Part shown: in pieces, positions 41,448 through 50,265 of the stretch | Layout of the letters: each line of letters starts with the position of its first letter | Position numbering within the stretch: position 1 is the stretch's first letter | Source of the DNA: Clostridia bacterium | GTDB taxonomy: Bacteria; Bacillota; Clostridia; Oscillospirales; Acutalibacteraceae | Direction of reading: 5' to 3' | Length of the DNA: 64,000 nt | NCBI GenBank assembly: GCA_017409475.1 | Contig: JAFQSP010000009.1 | Span: 1-64,000 of the forward strand | Program-made: the position numbers and the translations under genes | The notes under the pieces: model-generated | What the model saw: only the letters and a program-made list of their open reading frames with translations | What the model was told of the DNA's origin: nothing | Database searches by the model: none

Positions 41448-42104
41448 TTATTTTTTCGTCTTTTTGCTGTATTTGATTAGCTCGTATTTTTCGTCACACA
41501 TGGCGGCAACTTCGGGAGAATGGCTTACGAGGATAACGCATTTTCCGCTATCGGCAAGGGCTCTGAAAATCGCCATAATTTCATTTTGAGTTTCGCTGTC
41601 AAGGTTTCCCGTAGGCTCGTCGGCAAGTATGATTTCGGCATCGTAAGAAAGAGCTCTTGCTATTGCGACACGTTGCTGCTGACCGCCCGAAAGCTTTAAA
41701 ACTCTGCGATTTGCTTCGTTTTCGTCAAGCCCGACGCTTTTAAGCAATTCCAATGCTTTATCACGTTTTTTTTGCTGTCTATAGCCTGCGATATTCATTG
41801 AAAGTATAACGTTTTCGAGCGCGGTAAACTTGGTTATGAGATTGAATGACTGAAAAATAACGCCGATATATTTACTGCGGAATTTATACTTGTCAATCTT
41901 TTTAATGTTACGGCCGTCATACATTATACTGCCGCTTTTCGGCTTTGCAAGACCTGACAGAATTGATAAAAGGGTTGTTTTTCCTGCACCCGATTTTCCT
42001 ATAATACAGTACATTTTACCTCTTTCAAAATCGTACGAAACGTCATTTAAAACAGGAGTATCTTTATACGAAAAACAAATATTATTTAATGATAAAACTG
42101 CCAT
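41448..42104 (-). CDS. ABC transporter ATP-binding protein, MacB/LolD type
   Basis: 218 residues. Walker A IIGKSGAGKTTLLSIL, Q-loop FQSFNLI, signature LSGGQQQRVAIARAL, Walker B IILADEPTGNLDSETQNEI, H-loop VSHSPEV. The LSGGQQQR and ADEPTGNLD forms are those of the MacB/FtsE/LolD class, which pair with FtsX-like permeases. The permease gene lies directly upstream, 14 bases away. Confidence 0.92.
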   Translation of the reverse strand: MAVLSLNNICFSYKDTPVLNDVSYDFERGKMYCIIGKSGAGKTTLLSILSGLAKPKSGSIMYDGRNIKKIDKYKFRSKYIGVIFQSFNLITKFTALENVILSMNIAGYRQQKKRDKALELLKSVGLDENEANRRVLKLSGGQQQRVAIARALSYDAEIILADEPTGNLDSETQNEIMAIFRALADSGKCVILVSHSPEVAAMCDEKYELIKYSKKTKK

Positions 42105-42118
42105 TTTGTCCTTCCTCC

Positions 42119-43765
42119 TTAATCTCTGTTTGCGAGTATTCTCAGCGGGTCGTATCTCATGATAAACAGCATCGAAACTGCACCCGACACGATTGTAAGC
42201 AATACCGCAATACCAAGCATCTGGAATACAACGGTGAGATTCATTGCCTCATCAATTTCGTTTATATAATCGGTTACTTCATTTTCGTCAAAGAAATTGC
42301 CGGGACGTCCGTTTTGCGCTTGAGGCATATCGTTCGGGACCATATTTCCGTTCGGAATCATGTTTCCGGGACGCCCAAAATTCTCTTCAATTTTATTAAA
42401 TTGATTGCTTTCGGCGGCAACCTGATTTTCAAGCAAAGCATTTGTTACGGGCACAGAAGAAACTCCGCCTACACCTACGCCGACAATTACCGCTACAATT
42501 GTGACCACAAAAATTTCGGTTAGGAATTGAAGTGCAACCTTGAATTTTTTCATTCCCATAGCGGTCAAAACGCCGATTTCGTATTTGCGCTCGCGAATAT
42601 TAAATATATTAAGAACGATTAGAATAACTGCACCTATAAGCAGTACGACAATTAAGAAATATCCTGCCAGCTTGCTTAAGGTTTCGAGCGGTACAAGACT
42701 TGATTCGTATGATGAAATATCGCTTGATGTAACATTATAGCTTTCGTCAAGACCAAGCTCACGGACTTCTTCAGTGAATTTATTATAGCTGTCAACGTCG
42801 GAGAGTACATAGGTTGCGCTGAGTGTGCTTTTTATTTCGGTTGAAAATTCGCGTCCTGTTGTGTCATCGGTGACGGTTTCGGAATTTTCACCCGATGCGT
42901 CCAAAATGGTATGTAATGCGGCATAGCTTGTGTAAATGCTGTTTGCAGGGTCGGTTGAGGTAGCGCCCATTATCGAAAAGCTGCTTTCGTTAGACGAGGA
43001 ATCTGTGTAAATTCCGACTACAGTGAATTCATAGCTTTCGTCTTCGTTGTTCGGGTTTTCGAGGGTAATTGTATCGTCAACGGCTATGCTGTTGTAGTTA
43101 GCTAATTCCTGCGAAATGATACATTCTGCGTCTGAAGTTCCTTCGGTAAAAACCGAGCCGTCAACAATGGTTGCCGTTCCGTCTATGAAGGATGTCATGG
43201 CTTCTTCACTGCTGTATCCCACAACCGTAAAGTCGCTTTGAGCCCCCATCATTTGATTTCTTATATCTTCGGGAGGCTGAAAAAAGCCGCCCGGTCCACG
43301 ATTGCTTTCGGTTTCGGATGATGTATCTTCATCATCCGACGAGCTATCGTTGCTTACGGGTAAAAAATCGTCATTGCCGTTAAACGAGGTGGAAATTGAA
43401 TAATAGAAGTCCTTTACCGATTTCGCCTCAGCATATTTTTTATATTCGTCGAGGGTGAGTGATGAGCTTTCACCCATAAAATCAGAGAATTTATCACGGT
43501 CAAATGAAGGTCTACCACTGTTTTCCGATGAGTTGTCATTTTCTGCGTTTTGTATAATATCATTCATGGCTTTTTGACGGTCGAATGATATTGTGGCGGT
43601 AACGGTGAGTCCTTCGAGTGTGTCGCTTTTTGCGCTTTCTGCTGCTTGACGAATAGAAAGTCCGATACATGCTGAAACAGCTATTACAAAAACGATGACA
43701 CCGATAAGTATATTTCGACCGCGACTGCGACCGATACACTTAAACGCATTTTTTATGATATACAT
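42119..43765 (-). CDS. ABC transporter permease, FtsX/MacB-like
   Basis: 548 residues. One N-terminal helix (NILIGVIVFVIAVSACIGLSI), a large ~330-residue external domain with acidic and serine-rich low-complexity stretches (NDSSSDDEDTSSETESN), then three C-terminal helices typical of FtsX (LSKLAGYFLIVVLLIGAVILIVLNIF; FLTEIFVVTIVAVIVGVGVGG; MLGIAVLLTIVSGAVSMLF). An inserted Asn/Pro/Gly/Met-rich segment (GRPGNMIPNGNMVPNDMPQ) precedes the last helix. With the ATPase it likely exports or acts mechanically on an envelope substrate. Confidence 0.85.
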   Translation of the reverse strand: MYIIKNAFKCIGRSRGRNILIGVIVFVIAVSACIGLSIRQAAESAKSDTLEGLTVTATISFDRQKAMNDIIQNAENDNSSENSGRPSFDRDKFSDFMGESSSLTLDEYKKYAEAKSVKDFYYSISTSFNGNDDFLPVSNDSSSDDEDTSSETESNRGPGGFFQPPEDIRNQMMGAQSDFTVVGYSSEEAMTSFIDGTATIVDGSVFTEGTSDAECIISQELANYNSIAVDDTITLENPNNEDESYEFTVVGIYTDSSSNESSFSIMGATSTDPANSIYTSYAALHTILDASGENSETVTDDTTGREFSTEIKSTLSATYVLSDVDSYNKFTEEVRELGLDESYNVTSSDISSYESSLVPLETLSKLAGYFLIVVLLIGAVILIVLNIFNIRERKYEIGVLTAMGMKKFKVALQFLTEIFVVTIVAVIVGVGVGGVSSVPVTNALLENQVAAESNQFNKIEENFGRPGNMIPNGNMVPNDMPQAQNGRPGNFFDENEVTDYINEIDEAMNLTVVFQMLGIAVLLTIVSGAVSMLFIMRYDPLRILANRD

Positions 43766-43921
43766 ACTAACACCCTTTCGATTCGCTTGAATGAAAACAG
43801 GATAGCGTTATTTATTTTATTTGAGTTGTGGAAATTATTAACTATTTGTAAATATATTAGATAAAAAATGCAAAAAATTCACCGCACCTTGTAATAAGAG
43901 GCGGTGTTTTTCTACTTTTTC

Positions 43922-43950
43922 TTGTGCTAAAATTGTAGGTGTGTTATACT
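43922..43950 (+). promoter_or_regulatory. Promoter of the nitroreductase gene
   Basis: TTGTGC, a 17-base spacer and TATACT (43945) with extended -10 TG. Confidence 0.65.
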
Positions 43951-43991
43951 GAATATGTGTTTTTATCGTAAAAGAAGGAGGATAACCTCAA

Positions 43992-44525
43992 ATGAATTTT
44001 ACCGAAATTGCTGCAACCCGTCAATCCTGCCGAAACTATGACATCACTCGACTCGTCGAGGAGGAGAAGATAAGGGCGATACTTGATGCGGCTATTCTTT
44101 CGCCATCAGCATGTAACGGACAACCCTATCATTTCACAGTGCTTACCGGAGAAAAGGCGAAATTGGTAGCAAAGGCAACCGTTTCAATGGGACTTAATAA
44201 GTTTTCGCTTGACGCTCCCGTAATAATTGTAATATCCGAAAAGCCGTATGTTAAAACTGCGGCAATCGGTGCAAAGCTTAAAAATAACGATTACCGCTCA
44301 ATCGACATCGGTATTGCAGCGGCATATCTTACCGCCGAAGCAACTGCTCAGGGGCTTTCAACCTGCATTTTGGGTTGGCTGGATAATAAAAAGGTGATGG
44401 ACATTTGCGGGCTCGACGGAGACGCCCGATTGGTAATAACCGTCGGCTATGCCCATCCCGACGATAAGCTCCGCAATAAAAAGAGAAAATCCTTTGACCA
44501 GCTCGTAACCATAATCGACGACTGA
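43992..44525 (+). CDS. Nitroreductase-family FMN oxidoreductase
   Basis: 177 residues: IAATRQSCRNYD (FMN phosphate binding), ILSPSACNGQPYHFTVL, DIGIAAAYLTAEATAQGLSTCILGWLDN and VITVGYAHPDDKLRNKKRK. This is the short NfsB-like form common in anaerobes; the natural substrate is unknown. RBS AAGGAGG. Single-gene unit. Confidence 0.9.
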   Translation: MNFTEIAATRQSCRNYDITRLVEEEKIRAILDAAILSPSACNGQPYHFTVLTGEKAKLVAKATVSMGLNKFSLDAPVIIVISEKPYVKTAAIGAKLKNNDYRSIDIGIAAAYLTAEATAQGLSTCILGWLDNKKVMDICGLDGDARLVITVGYAHPDDKLRNKKRKSFDQLVTIIDD

Positions 44526-44620
44526 AATTAGCTAAAAAATCTTTTAAGTTATGTTGCTTTATGGAGACTATGGGTGTATCATATTAAAAAAAAGAAATTG
44601 ACCGAATGAGGTATTTTTAG

Positions 44621-45499
44621 ATGAAGATAATTGATTTGCTTAATAGTGACAGCCTTTCTCTCTCTTTCGAGGTTTTTCCGCCAAAGACCGAAACCGCCTT
44701 TGAAAGCGTAAAAGAAGCGACAGAGGAAATAGCAAAGCTCAAACCTGCCTTTATGAGCGTTACATATGGAGCCGGAGGCGGTACAAGTAAATACACCCTC
44801 GATATTGCGAAGAATATAAAGGAGCTTTATGGAGTACCTACCTTGGCTCACCTTACATGTGTTTCATCAACCAAAGAAACGGTAAGGGAAAAAATTGAAC
44901 AAATCAAGGCCGCAAGGATAACCAACGTTATGGCGCTTAGAGGGGATATTCCCGCCGAGCTTATTGACGCCGACCGAAGCGTCTGGGACTATAAATATGC
45001 TGTTGACCTTATCCACGAGCTGAAGAGTGTTAATGCGGATTTTTGTATCGGCGGCGCCTGCTATCCCGAAATTCATCCCGAAAGTGCTACTCAAAAGGAC
45101 GATATAAAGCGGCTCAAAGAAAAGGTTGAGGCAGGTTGCGATTTTCTCACAACCCAGATGTTTTTTGATAATAATCTGCTTTACAATTTTCTTTATAAAA
45201 TTCGCGAGGCGGGTATCACCGTCCCCGTAATTCCGGGAATTATGCCTATAACAAATGCAAACCAGGTTGAACGAGCTATCAAGCTTTCGGGCTCATTTAT
45301 GCCGCAAAGGTTTAAGAGCTTGGTTGATAAATTCGGTAGTGACCCTGCCGCAATGAAGCAGGCGGGAATAGCCTATGCTACTGACCAAATTATTGACCTT
45401 TATGCAAATAATATTACCAACGTCCACGTTTATTCAATGAATAAGCCTGATATTGCCGCAAAAATTCAGAGCAATCTTTCGGACATTTTGGGCAAATGA
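44621..45499 (+). CDS. metF: 5,10-methylenetetrahydrofolate reductase
   Basis: 292 residues. LSLSFEVFPPKTETAFESV, KPAFMSVTYGAGGGT, LAHLTCVSSTKETV, NVMALRGDIP, CIGGACYPEIHPES, GCDFLTTQMFFDN and VIPGIMPITNANQ are all MetF motifs. It supplies 5-methyltetrahydrofolate for MetH. The stop overlaps the start of the next gene (ATGA), and metH follows, so the three form one methionine operon. No T-box, SAM or cobalamin riboswitch is visible in the 95 bases upstream. Confidence 0.94.
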   Translation: MKIIDLLNSDSLSLSFEVFPPKTETAFESVKEATEEIAKLKPAFMSVTYGAGGGTSKYTLDIAKNIKELYGVPTLAHLTCVSSTKETVREKIEQIKAARITNVMALRGDIPAELIDADRSVWDYKYAVDLIHELKSVNADFCIGGACYPEIHPESATQKDDIKRLKEKVEAGCDFLTTQMFFDNNLLYNFLYKIREAGITVPVIPGIMPITNANQVERAIKLSGSFMPQRFKSLVDKFGSDPAAMKQAGIAYATDQIIDLYANNITNVHVYSMNKPDIAAKIQSNLSDILGK

Positions 45500-46089
45500 G
45501 CTGTACAGTTTTAATAAAGTGCCTTGACTGTCCACCCGTTTCTAATAAGGAAATACTCCGCTACGCAGGATGCAAGGATGATAACAACGAGGTTTCGACG
45601 TTGCTTTGCGAATGTATTTCGGAAGCGGAAAAATGCCTTTCATATCGTGTCTGCTACTGCAAGCTTGTGGTAAAAATTGACCGAAATATATGCGATTTTG
45701 GCGTATTTAAGGTGGAGTCGAGCGACCTTGCAAAGAATCTTTCGGGTTGCAGTGAGGCAATAGTTTTTTGCGCAACGGTTGGCGCTATGCTCGACCGACT
45801 GATTGTGAAATACGAGCGCATTTCGCCCTCAAAGGCGGTTCTTTTTCAGGCCATCGGTACCGAAAGGGTAGAGGCGGTTTGTGACACCTTTTGTGAGGTG
45901 ATTTCGGCTGAAACGGGAAAGAAGGTAAAACCGCGTTTCAGCGCCGGATACGGCGACCTTCCGCTCGAATTACAGGGCGAAATTTTTGCGCTTCTTTCGT
46001 GTGAAAAAAATATTGGCGTTGTCTTAAATGATAGCTTTTTTATGTCACCGTCAAAGTCTGTAACGGCGTTTTTAGGCCTTTGCGACTGA
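45496..46089 (+). CDS. Stand-alone methionine synthase activation domain
   Basis: 197 residues. FCATVGAMLDRLIVKYERISPSKAV (part), IGTERVEAVCDTFCEVI, RFSAGYGDLPLELQGEIFALL and SFFMSPSKSVTAFLGLCD correspond to the C-terminal AdoMet-binding reactivation domain of MetH (RxSxGYG and S..M.P.KSVTAF motifs). The adjacent MetH lacks this domain, so the enzyme is split in two chains. It would bind AdoMet for reductive methylation of oxidised cobalamin. Coupled to metF by a 4-base overlap. Confidence 0.85.
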   Translation: MSCTVLIKCLDCPPVSNKEILRYAGCKDDNNEVSTLLCECISEAEKCLSYRVCYCKLVVKIDRNICDFGVFKVESSDLAKNLSGCSEAIVFCATVGAMLDRLIVKYERISPSKAVLFQAIGTERVEAVCDTFCEVISAETGKKVKPRFSAGYGDLPLELQGEIFALLSCEKNIGVVLNDSFFMSPSKSVTAFLGLCD

Positions 46090-46120
46090 AAAAATGACGG
46101 CTGACAATCGGAGGAAAAGA

Positions 46121-48535
46121 ATGAAATTTTCTAATTTTTTAAAGGATAATATAGTCTATCTCGACGGTGGAATGGGTACCCTTTTGCAAGAAAAAGGGCT
46201 ACCCGTTGGCGAACTTCCGGAGCGATGGAATTTGACCCATGCCGACGTGATAACCGATATTCACAGCGAATATTTTGACGCGGGAAGTAATGTTGTCAGC
46301 GCCAATACCTTTGGTGCAAATGGGCTCAAGTTTTCGGATGATGAGCTTGACGAAATTATTTCCTCCGCTTTTGAAAATGCAAAAAAAGCGAGGGAGCTTT
46401 CGGTTTCTGATAAAGAAAAATTCGTTGCTCTTGATATAGGACCGCTCGGCCGACTTTTAAAGCCGCTTGGTGACCTCGATTTTGAGGATGCCGTTTCGCT
46501 TTTTGCAAAAACGGTCAAGCTCGGTGTAAAATACGGAGCTGAACTTATAATTATCGAAACCATGAACGACAGCTACGAAACAAAGGCGGCCGTCCTTGCC
46601 GCAAAGGAAAACAGTGACCTGCCGATTATTGTTTCAAACGTTTACGGAACCGACGGAAAGCTTATGACGGGCGCCGACCCTGCCGCAATGGTGGCTCTGC
46701 TCGAAGGAATGGGTGTTGATGTAATCGGCGCCAACTGTTCACTCGGACCAAAGCAGCTTAAACCTATTGTAAAAGAAATTCTCGCAAATGCATCCGTCCC
46801 GACCTTGCTCATGCCGAATGCCGGACTGCCGAAATCGGTTGACTGTAGAACGGTGTTTGACGTCACCGCCGACGAGTTTGCCGACGAGGTTTTTGAGCTT
46901 ATAAAGGCGGGTGTTCGAGTTGTCGGCGGATGCTGCGGCACAACTCCCGATTATATACGTGCCGTTTGCGAAAAGGCGAATGGGCTTACTCCCGCACAAA
47001 TCGAGCCGAAAAATATTACCGCCGTATCGTCGTATACTCACGCGGTAAAATTTGGCTCGTCTCCCATACTTATTGGCGAAAGAATTAATCCAACAGGTAA
47101 AAAACGCTTTAAACAGGCGCTTGTCGAAAGGGACATAAACTATATCCTCACTGAAGGTGTAAATCAGCAGGAAAAGGGTGTGCATATTCTTGATGTCAAC
47201 GTTGGCTTGCCCGATATTGACGAAAAGGAAATGTTAAAAACGGCGGTTACCGAACTTCAAGCCGTAACCGACCTTCCGCTTCAAATCGATACCTCCGACA
47301 TATCTGCTATGGAAACCGCCCTGCGTCTTTATAACGGAAAGGCGATGATAAACTCGGTCAACGGCAAGGAAGATGTTATGGCGGCGGTGTTCCCGCTTGT
47401 GAAAAAGTATGGCGGATTGGTGGTAGCCCTTACCCTTGACGAAAACGGAATACCGAAAACGGCTGAAGATAGGGTAAAAATCGCCGAAAAGATACTGAAT
47501 ACAGCTGAAAAATACGGAATTGATAAAAAGGATATTATTTTTGACACCCTCGCAATGACGGTCAGTGCCGATAATTTCGCCGCCGTCGAAACCCTCGATG
47601 CGTTAAAGAGAATTAACCACGATTTAGGCTGTCATACTTCGCTTGGTATATCGAATGTTTCGTTCGGTTTGCCCAATCGTGATGTGGTGAACGGAGTTTT
47701 CTTTGCCCTTGCGCTCGAAAACGGACTTTCAGCGGCAATCATGAATCCCTATTCGCCCGATATGATGAAGACATATTACAGCTATCGAGTTCTTCATGGA
47801 ATCGATGTTAATTGCACCGATTATATTTCGGCGGCTGATAGCTTTACTGTTCAAGCGGCACCCCTTGCGGCAACCGAAAAGGCGGAATCAAATGAGAAAT
47901 ACCGCTCCGAGCTCGAAAAGTCTATCGTAAAAGGGTTCAGAGAAAGGTCGCGTGAGCTTACCGACGAGCTTTTAAAAACCGAAAATCCGCTTCAAATAGT
48001 CGAAAACGAGATAATTCCGGCTCTCAACCGAGTAGGTGAGGGATTCGAAAAAAAGATGGTTTATCTGCCACAGCTTCTAATGAGCGCCGAAGCGGCTCAG
48101 TCGGCATTTGAGCGGATAAAATGCGCCATGGCATCAAGCGGAAATGCCGCCGAGCCAAAGGGCGTATTCGTCATTGCAACAGTAAAGGGCGACATCCATG
48201 ATATAGGAAAAAATATTGTAAAGCTGATACTTGAAAATTACGGATTTTTGGTCATCGACTTGGGAAAGGACGTGCCACCCAAAACGGTTGTGGAGGCGGT
48301 AATAAGCAATAATGCTCGGCTTGTCGGACTAAGCGCGCTAATGACCACCACCGTTTCGTCGATGGAAGAAACAATTTTGGAGCTTCGTAAAAAAGCCCCG
48401 TTTTGCAAAATTGTTGTCGGTGGCGCAGTTCTTACCGAGGAATACGCGGCGAAAATTGGCGCCGATAAATACGCAAAGGACGCCATGGAAACGGTACGCT
48501 ACGCCGAAAGTGTAATGGCGCAGATAACCGAATAA
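46121..48535 (+). CDS. metH: Cobalamin-dependent methionine synthase lacking the activation domain
   Basis: 804 residues from ATG 46121 (GGAGGAAAAG upstream). Order: homocysteine methyltransferase barrel (VYLDGGMGTLLQEKG; zinc cysteines in GANCS and VVGGCCGTTPDYI), pterin-binding domain from ~310 (LIGERINPTGKKRFK, DVNVGLPDIDE, GISNVSFGLPNR), helical cap (~600-660), and B12-binding domain with DIHDIGKNIV (the His ligand) and the VGLSALMTT and VVGGAVLTEEYA segments. The fourth, reactivation domain is encoded by the preceding gene. Transfers methyl from methyl-THF to homocysteine. Confidence 0.94.
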   Translation: MKFSNFLKDNIVYLDGGMGTLLQEKGLPVGELPERWNLTHADVITDIHSEYFDAGSNVVSANTFGANGLKFSDDELDEIISSAFENAKKARELSVSDKEKFVALDIGPLGRLLKPLGDLDFEDAVSLFAKTVKLGVKYGAELIIIETMNDSYETKAAVLAAKENSDLPIIVSNVYGTDGKLMTGADPAAMVALLEGMGVDVIGANCSLGPKQLKPIVKEILANASVPTLLMPNAGLPKSVDCRTVFDVTADEFADEVFELIKAGVRVVGGCCGTTPDYIRAVCEKANGLTPAQIEPKNITAVSSYTHAVKFGSSPILIGERINPTGKKRFKQALVERDINYILTEGVNQQEKGVHILDVNVGLPDIDEKEMLKTAVTELQAVTDLPLQIDTSDISAMETALRLYNGKAMINSVNGKEDVMAAVFPLVKKYGGLVVALTLDENGIPKTAEDRVKIAEKILNTAEKYGIDKKDIIFDTLAMTVSADNFAAVETLDALKRINHDLGCHTSLGISNVSFGLPNRDVVNGVFFALALENGLSAAIMNPYSPDMMKTYYSYRVLHGIDVNCTDYISAADSFTVQAAPLAATEKAESNEKYRSELEKSIVKGFRERSRELTDELLKTENPLQIVENEIIPALNRVGEGFEKKMVYLPQLLMSAEAAQSAFERIKCAMASSGNAAEPKGVFVIATVKGDIHDIGKNIVKLILENYGFLVIDLGKDVPPKTVVEAVISNNARLVGLSALMTTTVSSMEETILELRKKAPFCKIVVGGAVLTEEYAAKIGADKYAKDAMETVRYAESVMAQITE

Positions 48536-48582
48536 TCGTCAAATTTTACTGATTTTATGGGATTAAATGTTTTTTAAGCGTA

Positions 48583-48611
48583 TTGACTTTGAATGTAAAA
48601 TGTGGTAGCAT
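48583..48611 (+). promoter_or_regulatory. Promoter of scfA
   Basis: TTGACT (48583), a 17-base spacer and TAGCAT (48606) with extended -10 TG. A TATAAT at 48615 has no matching -35. Confidence 0.55.
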
Positions 48612-48643
48612 AAGTATAATGATTTATGGAGGTTGCATTTATT

Positions 48644-48796
48644 ATGGAACATATTAAAACTATCGAAACAAAGAATCTTTGCGAAAGCGCTAAGAATGGC
48701 GGCTGCGGCGAATGCCAGACTTCATGCCAGTCTGCTTGTAAAACAAGCTGCGGTATCGCAAATCAGCAGTGTGAAAACACTCAGGAAAGCAAGTAA
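48644..48796 (+). CDS. scfA: SCIFF ranthipeptide precursor
   Basis: 50 residues: MEHIKTIETKNLCESAKNGG, then CGECQTSCQSACKTSCGIAN and QQCENTQESK. Six cysteines at 21, 24, 28, 32, 36 and 43 with the SCQSACKTSC core are the definition of SCIFF (six cysteines in forty-five residues). An additional Cys at 13 lies in the leader region. The RBS GGAGG lies at 48628. The maturase gene follows after a terminator-like hairpin, which would give more peptide than enzyme mRNA. The peptide is expected to receive thioether bonds from cysteine; the biological role of SCIFF is not settled. Confidence 0.95.
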   Translation: MEHIKTIETKNLCESAKNGGCGECQTSCQSACKTSCGIANQQCENTQESK

Positions 48797-48811
48797 TTGC
48801 AAAAATGGATT

Positions 48812-48845
48812 AAAAAATGCCGCCGAAATCGGTGGCATTTTTTCA
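48812..48845 (+). terminator. Partial terminator between SCIFF precursor and maturase
   Basis: AAAAAATGCCGCC-GAAATC-GGTGGCATTTTTT. As no other promoter is evident before the maturase gene, it probably attenuates. Confidence 0.8.
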
Positions 48846-48882
48846 TAATAAGAGTTTATGAGGTAAAAAGAGGAGAAAATCA

Positions 48883-50265
48883 ATGATTCATCAGTACCGT
48901 TTGGGCGGATATAACATAGTTATCGACGTATGCTCGGGAGCAATTCACGTTGTTGACGAGGTTGCGTACGATATAATTTCCCTTTTTGAATCAAATAGTA
49001 AGGAAGATATTTTATCAAAAATAGCCGAAAAATATGCTGGCCGAGAGGATATTTCAGCCGACGATATTTCGGAATGCTATAATCAGGTTTGCTCATTAAA
49101 GGAGCAGGGTAAGCTTTTTGCGCCCGATACCTTTGCATCAATGGCAGGAAAGCTGAAAGAAAAAACGGCCGGAGTGGTAAAGGCGCTTTGTCTCCACGTT
49201 GCTCATACATGTAATCTTAATTGTGCCTATTGCTTCGCAAGCCAGGGAAAATATCACGGCGACAGGGCTATTATGAGCTTCGAGGTCGGAAAGCAGGCCT
49301 TTGATTATCTTATTAAAAATTCGGGTACCCGCCGCAATTTAGAGGTCGATTTCTTTGGCGGAGAGCCGCTTATGAACTTCGACGTTGTAAAGCAGCTTGT
49401 CGCCTATGCGCGTGAGATTGAAAAGGAGCATAACAAGAATTTTCGATTCACTCTTACAACCAACGGACTGCTCATTGACGATGATGTAATTGAATTCGCT
49501 AATAAAGAAATGAGCAACGTCGTGCTCAGCCTTGACGGAAGAAAGGAAATCCACGACTGTTACCGCGTTGACTATTCCGGAAAGGGAAGCTGGGACCGCA
49601 TTGTGCCGAAGTTTCAGCAGCTTGTAGAGGCGCGTGAGGGTAAGAATTATTATATGCGCGGCACCTTTACCCATCGCAATCCCGATTTTCTGAACGATAT
49701 AAAGCAAATGCTCGATTTGGGCTTCAACGAGCTTAGTATGGAGCCGGTGGTTTGTGCTCAGGGAGACCCTGCCGAGCTTACCGAAGATGATTTACCGATT
49801 GTACTTGACCAGTACGAAAAATTGGCAGAGCTTATGCTCGAAAAGAACAAGGAAGGAAAGCCGTTTACCTTCTATCATTACATGATTGATTTAACCGGTG
49901 GCCCATGTATTTACAAGCGAATTTCAGGCTGTGGTTCGGGTACCGAATATATGGCAGTTACCCCTTGGGGCGACCTTTATCCCTGCCACCAGTTTGTCGG
50001 TGACGAAAGGTTCCGTTTAGGCGATGTCTGGACGGGCGTTACAAATACCGAAATTCAGGACGAATTCGCCGCTTGCAACGTTTATGCCCACGAGGAATGT
50101 AAGGATTGCTGGGCTCGACTTTATTGTTCAGGCGGCTGTGCGGCAAATGCTTATCATTCGACCGGTTCGGTTACGGGTGTGTACGAATACGGCTGTAAAC
50201 TGTTTAAAAAGCGAATGGAATGCGCCATTATGGTCGAGGTCGCAAAGGCGCTTGGTACCGAATGA
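48883..50265 (+). CDS. scfB: SCIFF radical SAM maturase with SPASM domain
   Basis: 460 residues. An N-terminal RRE-like peptide-binding region (YRLGGYNIVIDVCSGAIHVVD) is followed by the radical SAM motif HTCNLNCAYCFASQG (CxxxCxxC, ~107-115), FFGGEPLMNF, TTNGLLID, and a C-terminal SPASM region rich in cysteines (GGPCIYKRISGCGSG, YPCHQF, CKDCWARLYCSGGCAANAY). This is the CteB/ScfB type that forms Cys-to-alpha-carbon thioethers in SCIFF. The start overlaps nothing; RBS AGAGGAGAAA. The stop overlaps the start of the next gene (ATGATGA). Confidence 0.95.
   Translation: MIHQYRLGGYNIVIDVCSGAIHVVDEVAYDIISLFESNSKEDILSKIAEKYAGREDISADDISECYNQVCSLKEQGKLFAPDTFASMAGKLKEKTAGVVKALCLHVAHTCNLNCAYCFASQGKYHGDRAIMSFEVGKQAFDYLIKNSGTRRNLEVDFFGGEPLMNFDVVKQLVAYAREIEKEHNKNFRFTLTTNGLLIDDDVIEFANKEMSNVVLSLDGRKEIHDCYRVDYSGKGSWDRIVPKFQQLVEAREGKNYYMRGTFTHRNPDFLNDIKQMLDLGFNELSMEPVVCAQGDPAELTEDDLPIVLDQYEKLAELMLEKNKEGKPFTFYHYMIDLTGGPCIYKRISGCGSGTEYMAVTPWGDLYPCHQFVGDERFRLGDVWTGVTNTEIQDEFAACNVYAHEECKDCWARLYCSGGCAANAYHSTGSVTGVYEYGCKLFKKRMECAIMVEVAKALGTE

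Noticed and set aside
43879..43912. Hairpin CACCGC/GCGGTG with T run upstream of the nitroreductase
   Set aside because: It points in the plus direction, where no upstream gene is transcribed, and the stem is only six pairs; not listed as a terminator.
44526..44620. Possible SAM, T-box or cobalamin riboswitch in front of metF-metH
   Set aside because: The 95 bases contain no T-box sequence, no B12-box-like motif and no terminator pair.
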